Positions 7,991 through 10,807 of a DNA stretch of 10,807 nt are shown here, one piece after another. The notes below the pieces were generated by a model, which was not told the DNA's origin, made no database searches, and saw only the letters and a program-made list of their open reading frames with translations. Position numbers and translations under genes: made by a program. Source of the DNA: Bacteroidota bacterium (GTDB lineage: Bacteria; Bacteroidota; Bacteroidia; Bacteroidales; Prolixibacteraceae); the NCBI GenBank assembly GCA_030706665.1, contig JAUZOB010000093.1, positions 1-10,807 of the forward strand, in the 5' to 3' direction. The number at the start of each line of letters is the position of its first letter. Within the stretch, counting starts at the first letter, position 1.

Positions 7991-7998
7991 CAAACTTA
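7991..7998 (-). promoter_or_regulatory. Distal -7 promoter box for glnN (P2)
   Basis: The minus strand reads TAAGTTTG followed by C, an exact TAnnTTTG match. A TTCG at about 20-nt spacing upstream is a partial -33 match. A transcript from here would have a leader of about 170 nt containing both repeat copies. Confidence 0.4.
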
Positions 7999-8124
7999 AG
8001 AATTGCCTTTTTTACTTTCGAACCATCCTCCAACAAATAAGGGGGTAATTTATTCTGAACTCAAACAAATCAATCACCTCCGTTCAAAACAGAACTTTCC
8101 GATTAAATAAAATTCTCCGTAACC

Positions 8125-8149
8125 TAAAGATTCCGATTGAGAATCTTTA
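8125..8149. repeat. Perfect 9-bp inverted repeat
   Basis: TAAAGATTC (8125-8133) and GAATCTTTA (8141-8149) are perfect inverted copies around a 7-nt spacer. No T run follows on either strand, so it is not a terminator. It lies between the dipeptidase terminator and the glnN P2 box and could be a protein-binding palindrome. Confidence 0.45.
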
Positions 8150-8184
8150 ATATTCCACCTCTTTCTTTCAGAACTGGTCAGGGA

Positions 8185-8221
8185 AAAAATAAAAGGGACT
8201 GATCTTTCGAAACAGTCCCTT
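8185..8221 (-). terminator. Rho-independent terminator of the M20 dipeptidase gene
   Basis: On the minus strand AAGGGACTG (8221-8213) pairs with CAGTCCCTT (8201-8193) around an 11-nt loop, followed by TTTTATTTTTT. It lies 25 nt past the dipeptidase stop codon and separates that gene from glnN. Confidence 0.9.
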
Positions 8222-8246
8222 CACATAAACACAAGCAGATGAAAAA

Positions 8247-9623
8247 TTAAAATTTTGTCATCATGTCTGCAAAATAAGTATAAAATGATGAAATCGTCTT
8301 AATCCCGTTATAAAAATTATCCAGCGAATAGTTTTCATTCGGAGAATGAATCGCATCCGATTCTAATCCGAACCCCATCAAAATTGATTTTACTCCTAAA
8401 ACTTTTTCAAAAGTCGAGATAACAGATATACTTCCTCCACTCCTGAAGGGCACCGGATTTTTCCCATACACTTCAGAATATGCTTTCTCTGCTGCCTTAT
8501 AAGCAATCAAATCAATCGGACATACATATCCTTGTCCTCCATGCAAAGAAGTTACCTCAACTTTCACACTATCCGGAGCAATTGATTCAAAGTATTCTTT
8601 AAACAACAGTGCTATTTCTTTATAATCCTGATTGGGCACCAACCGGCATGATATTTTAGCAAAAGCTTTTGAGGGCAGTATCGTTTTCGATCCCTCACCG
8701 GTATATCCTCCCCAGATGCCACAGACATCAAAAGCAGGACGGATGCCAGTCCGCTCCATTGTCGAAAAACCTTTCTCTCCACATAAGGCCTTCACTCCAA
8801 TTGCTTTTTTATATTCTTCTTCATCAAAAGGAGCCTCTGCTAACTTTGCCCGCTCTGCAGAAGGGACATCAAGAACATCATCATAGAAACCCGGAATGGT
8901 AATCTTTCCATTTTCATCAACCATCCGGGCTATCATAGAACAAAGAACATTAATTGGATTTGCAACAGCACCGCCAAACAATCCGGAATGCAAATCACGA
9001 TTTGGACCGGTAACTTCAACCTCCCAATAAGCAAGCCCACGCAATCCGGTTGTAATAGAAGGCACATCAGAAGAAATCATCCCGGTATCCGACACCAGAA
9101 CAATATCGGCTTTCAGCATCGCCTTATACTGCTCACACCACTTCCCTAAATTGGGAGAACCAATTTCTTCTTCTCCTTCAATCATAAACTTCACATTACA
9201 AGGAAGGGCATTCGTCCGAATCATTAATTCAAACGCCTTGGCATGCATAAACGATTGTCCTTTGTCGTCATTTGCCCCCCTTGCATATATCCGATTATCA
9301 TGAATAACAGGTTCAAACGGATCGCTGTCCCATTTCTCAATCGGATCTGCCGGCATTACATCCATATGCCCATACACGAGCACAGTAGGAAGCGAGGGGT
9401 CAATAATCTTTTCCCCAAACACTACCGGGTTCCCCTCTGTTTCATACACCTCAGCACGATCAGCACCGGCCTCTATCAGAATCTTTTTCCAATATTCCGC
9501 AGCACGGTACATATCCGACTTATGCTCAGAGATTGAACTTATAGACGGAATTCGGATTAATCCGAACAACTCGTCAAGAAAACGTTCCTTATTACTCCGG
9601 ATATAGTTATCAATGTTTTCCAT
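8247..9623 (-). CDS. M20-family metallodipeptidase (CNDP2-like cytosolic dipeptidase)
   Basis: A 458-residue enzyme without a signal peptide, expected to hydrolyse dipeptides in the cytosol with a two-metal centre. The M20 ligands can be read off: His86 in GHMD (85-88), the bridging Asp in GANDDKG (116-122), the catalytic/ligand Glu pair in EGEEEIGS (149-156), Asp179 in VSDTG and His426 in IHSPNE. The lid/dimerisation domain (about 190-320) carries LHSGLFGG (211-218). These motifs, and the length, resemble cytosolic non-specific dipeptidases and carnosinase-like enzymes more than DapE or ArgE. Exact substrate is not determinable from sequence. The first ATG gives a normal N-terminus for the family; no Shine-Dalgarno is seen. 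It is a single-gene unit with its own terminator. Confidence 0.93.
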   Translation of the reverse strand: MENIDNYIRSNKERFLDELFGLIRIPSISSISEHKSDMYRAAEYWKKILIEAGADRAEVYETEGNPVVFGEKIIDPSLPTVLVYGHMDVMPADPIEKWDSDPFEPVIHDNRIYARGANDDKGQSFMHAKAFELMIRTNALPCNVKFMIEGEEEIGSPNLGKWCEQYKAMLKADIVLVSDTGMISSDVPSITTGLRGLAYWEVEVTGPNRDLHSGLFGGAVANPINVLCSMIARMVDENGKITIPGFYDDVLDVPSAERAKLAEAPFDEEEYKKAIGVKALCGEKGFSTMERTGIRPAFDVCGIWGGYTGEGSKTILPSKAFAKISCRLVPNQDYKEIALLFKEYFESIAPDSVKVEVTSLHGGQGYVCPIDLIAYKAAEKAYSEVYGKNPVPFRSGGSISVISTFEKVLGVKSILMGFGLESDAIHSPNENYSLDNFYNGIKTISSFYTYFADMMTKF

Positions 9624-9812
9624 TACACTAAATATTTTAGATACATATAAAAATCACTTTCGTTATATCGTCTTTTCTATTATCGATTGTACTTTTTAAA
9701 TGACATAAAATGAATAATATTTTATTGTGACAACAAGAACTCATTCCCCCACACTTTGACACCCCATCATATCATTCAATACCTTGTCATTATGCTCAAC
9801 AACACTCAAAAG

Positions 9813-9820
9813 CAAATATA
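9813..9820 (-). promoter_or_regulatory. Candidate -7 promoter box for the M20 dipeptidase gene
   Basis: The minus strand reads TATATTTG followed by C, an exact TAnnTTTG match. It is 190 nt from the dipeptidase ATG, so it would imply a long leader, and no TTTG is seen at -33. No exact TAnnTTTG match lies closer to the ATG. Confidence 0.35.
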
Positions 9821-9958
9821 AAATGATTCACTTCGGTTATTCCTCTCTTCGTTATAAAAAATTTTGAAAAATATTTAGAAATGAATCTATTTCCACATCC
9901 AAGATTGCACTGCAACTAATAAAACCGGCTATTCGTATAGCATTTGTGAGTCAACATG

Positions 9959-9975
9959 AACAATTAAAAATTGTT
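9959..9975 (+). other. Hairpin immediately upstream of the start codon at 9981
   Basis: AACAATT (9959-9965) and AATTGTT (9969-9975) form a 7-bp stem with a 3-nt loop, ending 5 nt before the ATG, where a ribosome-binding site would sit. It may limit initiation. The stem is almost all A-T, so it is weak. Confidence 0.35.
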
Positions 9976-9980
9976 ACAAA

Positions 9981-10418
9981 ATGAAAAAACAAATTGGAAT
10001 CTGGATAGATACAGAAAAAGCTGTAATAATATCCTTAGCAGAAAATGAGCACTCTGTTAATACAATTAATTCTTCAATCGAAGGAAGACTCAGAATTCCT
10101 GGAGATACCAGAGATCTTACAAAAGTTGGCTGCCACTTTTTAAATGATGAAGGAAAAAAAGAGAAACGTCTTAAAAAAGAATTAGATGCTTATTTCCATA
10201 ACATAGCAAAAGAGATAAAAGATGCAGACGACATCACGGTGTTCGGTCCATCTTCGAGGAAAATAGAATTTGAAAAGTTCATTAAAACTGATACCAGTTT
10301 GGCACCAAAAATCAAATCAATTGAGAATGCGGATAAGATGTCAGAAAATCAAATGATTGCATGGGTAAAAAGATACTATCAAAATATAAATCCACAATCC
10401 AAAAAAGCAGGAAATTAG
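9981..10418 (+). CDS. Small eRF1-domain-3-like ('translational machinery protein'/baeRF-like) protein
   Basis: A 145-residue cytosolic protein with no signal peptide or membrane segment. The pattern matches, from memory, the short bacterial family annotated 'translational machinery protein', related to eRF1/Pelota domain 3. It has an N-terminal strand IGIWIDTEKAVI (5-16), a charged and variable middle (about 40-65), a helix YFHNIAKEI (71-79), strand plus loop DDITVFGPSSRKIEF (83-97), and the tail SIENADKMSENQMIAWVKRYY (113-133) resembling 'VET-D..T..Q..A..R.YF'. In the relatives I recall the loop reads GPG.AK.EF; here it is GPSSRKIEF, keeping the Gly-Pro, Lys and Glu-Phe. It lacks the N-terminal and GGQ-bearing domains of a release factor, so it is not one. 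Function is unknown; ribosome association or rescue is only suggested by fold. It is the sole plus-strand gene, with its own terminator. Confidence 0.75.
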   Translation: MKKQIGIWIDTEKAVIISLAENEHSVNTINSSIEGRLRIPGDTRDLTKVGCHFLNDEGKKEKRLKKELDAYFHNIAKEIKDADDITVFGPSSRKIEFEKFIKTDTSLAPKIKSIENADKMSENQMIAWVKRYYQNINPQSKKAGN

Positions 10419-10435
10419 TTTGCCTGGGAAATAAC

Positions 10436-10486
10436 CTTTATTGAAACCCGAACAATAACTCTTATACTCTGCACACTTCAATAAAG
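10436..10486. repeat. Perfect 10-bp inverted repeat in the 3' region
   Basis: CTTTATTGAA (10436-10445) and TTCAATAAAG (10477-10486) are perfect inverted copies separated by 31 nt, starting 18 nt after the stop codon at 10418. Just beyond are the 10-bp palindrome TTGAATTCAA (10496-10505) and CGGGTT (10508-10513), which complements AACCCG (10445-10450). The 3' region before the terminator could thus fold in alternative ways. Confidence 0.5.
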
Positions 10487-10552
10487 TCACAACAATTGAA
10501 TTCAAACGGGTTTTACAATTTAAGGCAAAACATAGAAACAATCAAATTCCAG

Positions 10553-10590
10553 GAGGATGCTTCCCAATACCCAAGCATCCTCTTTTTAAT
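10553..10590 (+). terminator. Rho-independent terminator of the plus-strand gene
   Basis: GAGGATGCTT (10553-10562) pairs perfectly with AAGCATCCTC (10573-10582) around a 10-nt loop, and is followed by TTTTTAATT. It is a strong plus-direction terminator, but lies 134 nt past the stop codon at 10418, leaving an unusually long 3' region. Confidence 0.9.
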
Positions 10591-10637
10591 TCTATAAAAA
10601 AAGTGATCCACCCGGTATAATAGCTTATCTGTCCAAC

Positions 10638-10807
10638 CTACTTAACACCATCAGGTTTTCCAAAACTGAAATAAATATCAAGCATTGGAGAGCGTGAGAT
10701 GCCGCCCGGATTGATACCTGGTTTCCCTTCGGGAATTGAAACCCCCAACTTTTGGAAATATTCCTTCCAGACCGGATAATAATCACCGGTACGAGGTGAT
10801 TTGTAGG
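10638..10807 (-). CDS. 3' end of an unidentified protein gene (runs off the right edge)
   Basis: On the minus strand an open frame enters at the right edge and ends at a TAG at 10640-10638, giving 55 residues from YKSPRTGDYYPVWKEY to FSFGKPDGVK. The segment is rich in Gly, Pro and aromatics (GKPGINPGGISRSP, then LDIYFSFGKP), resembling a folded C-terminus, not random translation. The frame has no stop for its whole visible length. I do not recognise the family. It converges on the plus-strand gene at 9981-10418. No clear minus-strand terminator follows its stop; GTGGATCAC plus seven T around 10593-10608 is a very short stem. Confidence 0.55.
   Translation of the reverse strand, partial: YKSPRTGDYYPVWKEYFQKLGVSIPEGKPGINPGGISRSPMLDIYFSFGKPDGVK

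Larger units (their letters stand above)
7814..8246. other. Intergenic region upstream of glnN
   Basis: This 433-bp gap holds, from left to right: a glnN-proximal -7 box (7842-7849), an imperfect direct repeat in two copies (7863-7896 and 7917-7959), a second -7 box (7991-7998), a 9-bp inverted repeat (8125-8149) and the terminator of the dipeptidase gene (8185-8221). The stretch about 8000-8120 is AT-rich and shows nothing else I can name. No convincing RNA gene is visible. Confidence 0.6.
9624..9980. other. Divergent AT-rich intergenic region
   Basis: These 357 bp separate the minus-strand dipeptidase gene from the plus-strand gene at 9981. They hold a candidate minus-strand -7 box (9813-9820), an inverted repeat ATAAAAT/ATTTTAT (9705-9711 and 9719-9725), the 11-bp palindrome TTGCACTGCAA (9905-9915) and a hairpin just before the plus-strand start (9959-9975). 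TAGCATTTG at 9938-9946 resembles a plus-strand -7 box but has three instead of two spacer bases. I see no open frame worth calling. Confidence 0.55.

Noticed and set aside
10341..10541. 66-codon minus-strand open frame at the end of the plus-strand gene
   Set aside because: It overlaps the conserved C-terminus of the eRF1-like gene antisense and includes the inverted-repeat region. The Cys/Phe-rich composition looks like AT-rich noise.
10588..10612. Minus-strand terminator for the gene at the right edge
   Set aside because: Seven T follow GTGGATCAC, but the stem is only 3 bp with a 3-nt loop, too weak to call.

Overview
The window looks like chromosomal DNA from a member of the Bacteroidales, of Bacteroides or Parabacteroides type. 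Four things point there: a 729-residue class III glutamine synthetase; a purM-prfA-pyrF cluster whose PurM is the long, divergent form seen in Bacteroidetes; a TPR/PD40/OmpA lipoprotein of PorE-like architecture; and several copies of the Bacteroidetes -7 promoter element TAnnTTTG, with generally poor Shine-Dalgarno sequences. Base composition is moderate to AT-rich, and I see no marked compositional break in the core genes. No tRNA, rRNA, CRISPR array, insertion sequence or phage gene was found.

Layout, left to right. Positions 1-130 hold a strong rho-independent terminator (20-63) and an extra hairpin (71-98), both downstream of pyrF. Positions 131-5502 are a minus-strand block read right to left: an OmpA/PD40 outer-membrane lipoprotein, purM (purine synthesis), prfA (peptide release factor 1) and pyrF (last step of UMP synthesis). 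purM has its own -7 box (3383-3390). prfA and pyrF follow with 127 and 13 nt gaps, so purM-prfA-pyrF is probably one transcript ending at 20-63. The lipoprotein has its own -7 box (5528-5535) and shows no clear terminator before purM, so some read-through is possible.

Positions 5560-7813 are glutamine synthetase III on the minus strand, a single-gene unit with its own terminator (5560-5597). A 433-bp intergenic region (7814-8246) upstream holds two candidate promoters, an imperfect direct repeat that looks like a pair of operators, a 9-bp inverted repeat and the terminator of the next gene. Positions 8247-9623 encode a cytosolic M20 metallodipeptidase, also minus strand. A 357-bp AT-rich divergent region (9624-9980) separates it from the only plus-strand gene, 9981-10418, a small protein resembling the eRF1-domain-3-like 'translational machinery protein' family. 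That gene is followed by a structured 3' region and a strong plus-strand terminator (10553-10590), facing the 3' end of an unidentified minus-strand gene (10638-10807) that runs off the right edge.

Most genes are housekeeping functions: nucleotide synthesis, translation termination, ammonia assimilation, peptide turnover and envelope maintenance. The least ordinary parts are the glnN control region, the small translation-factor-like protein with its structured flanks, and the PorE-like lipoprotein. I do not see convincing evidence of a new multi-gene system.
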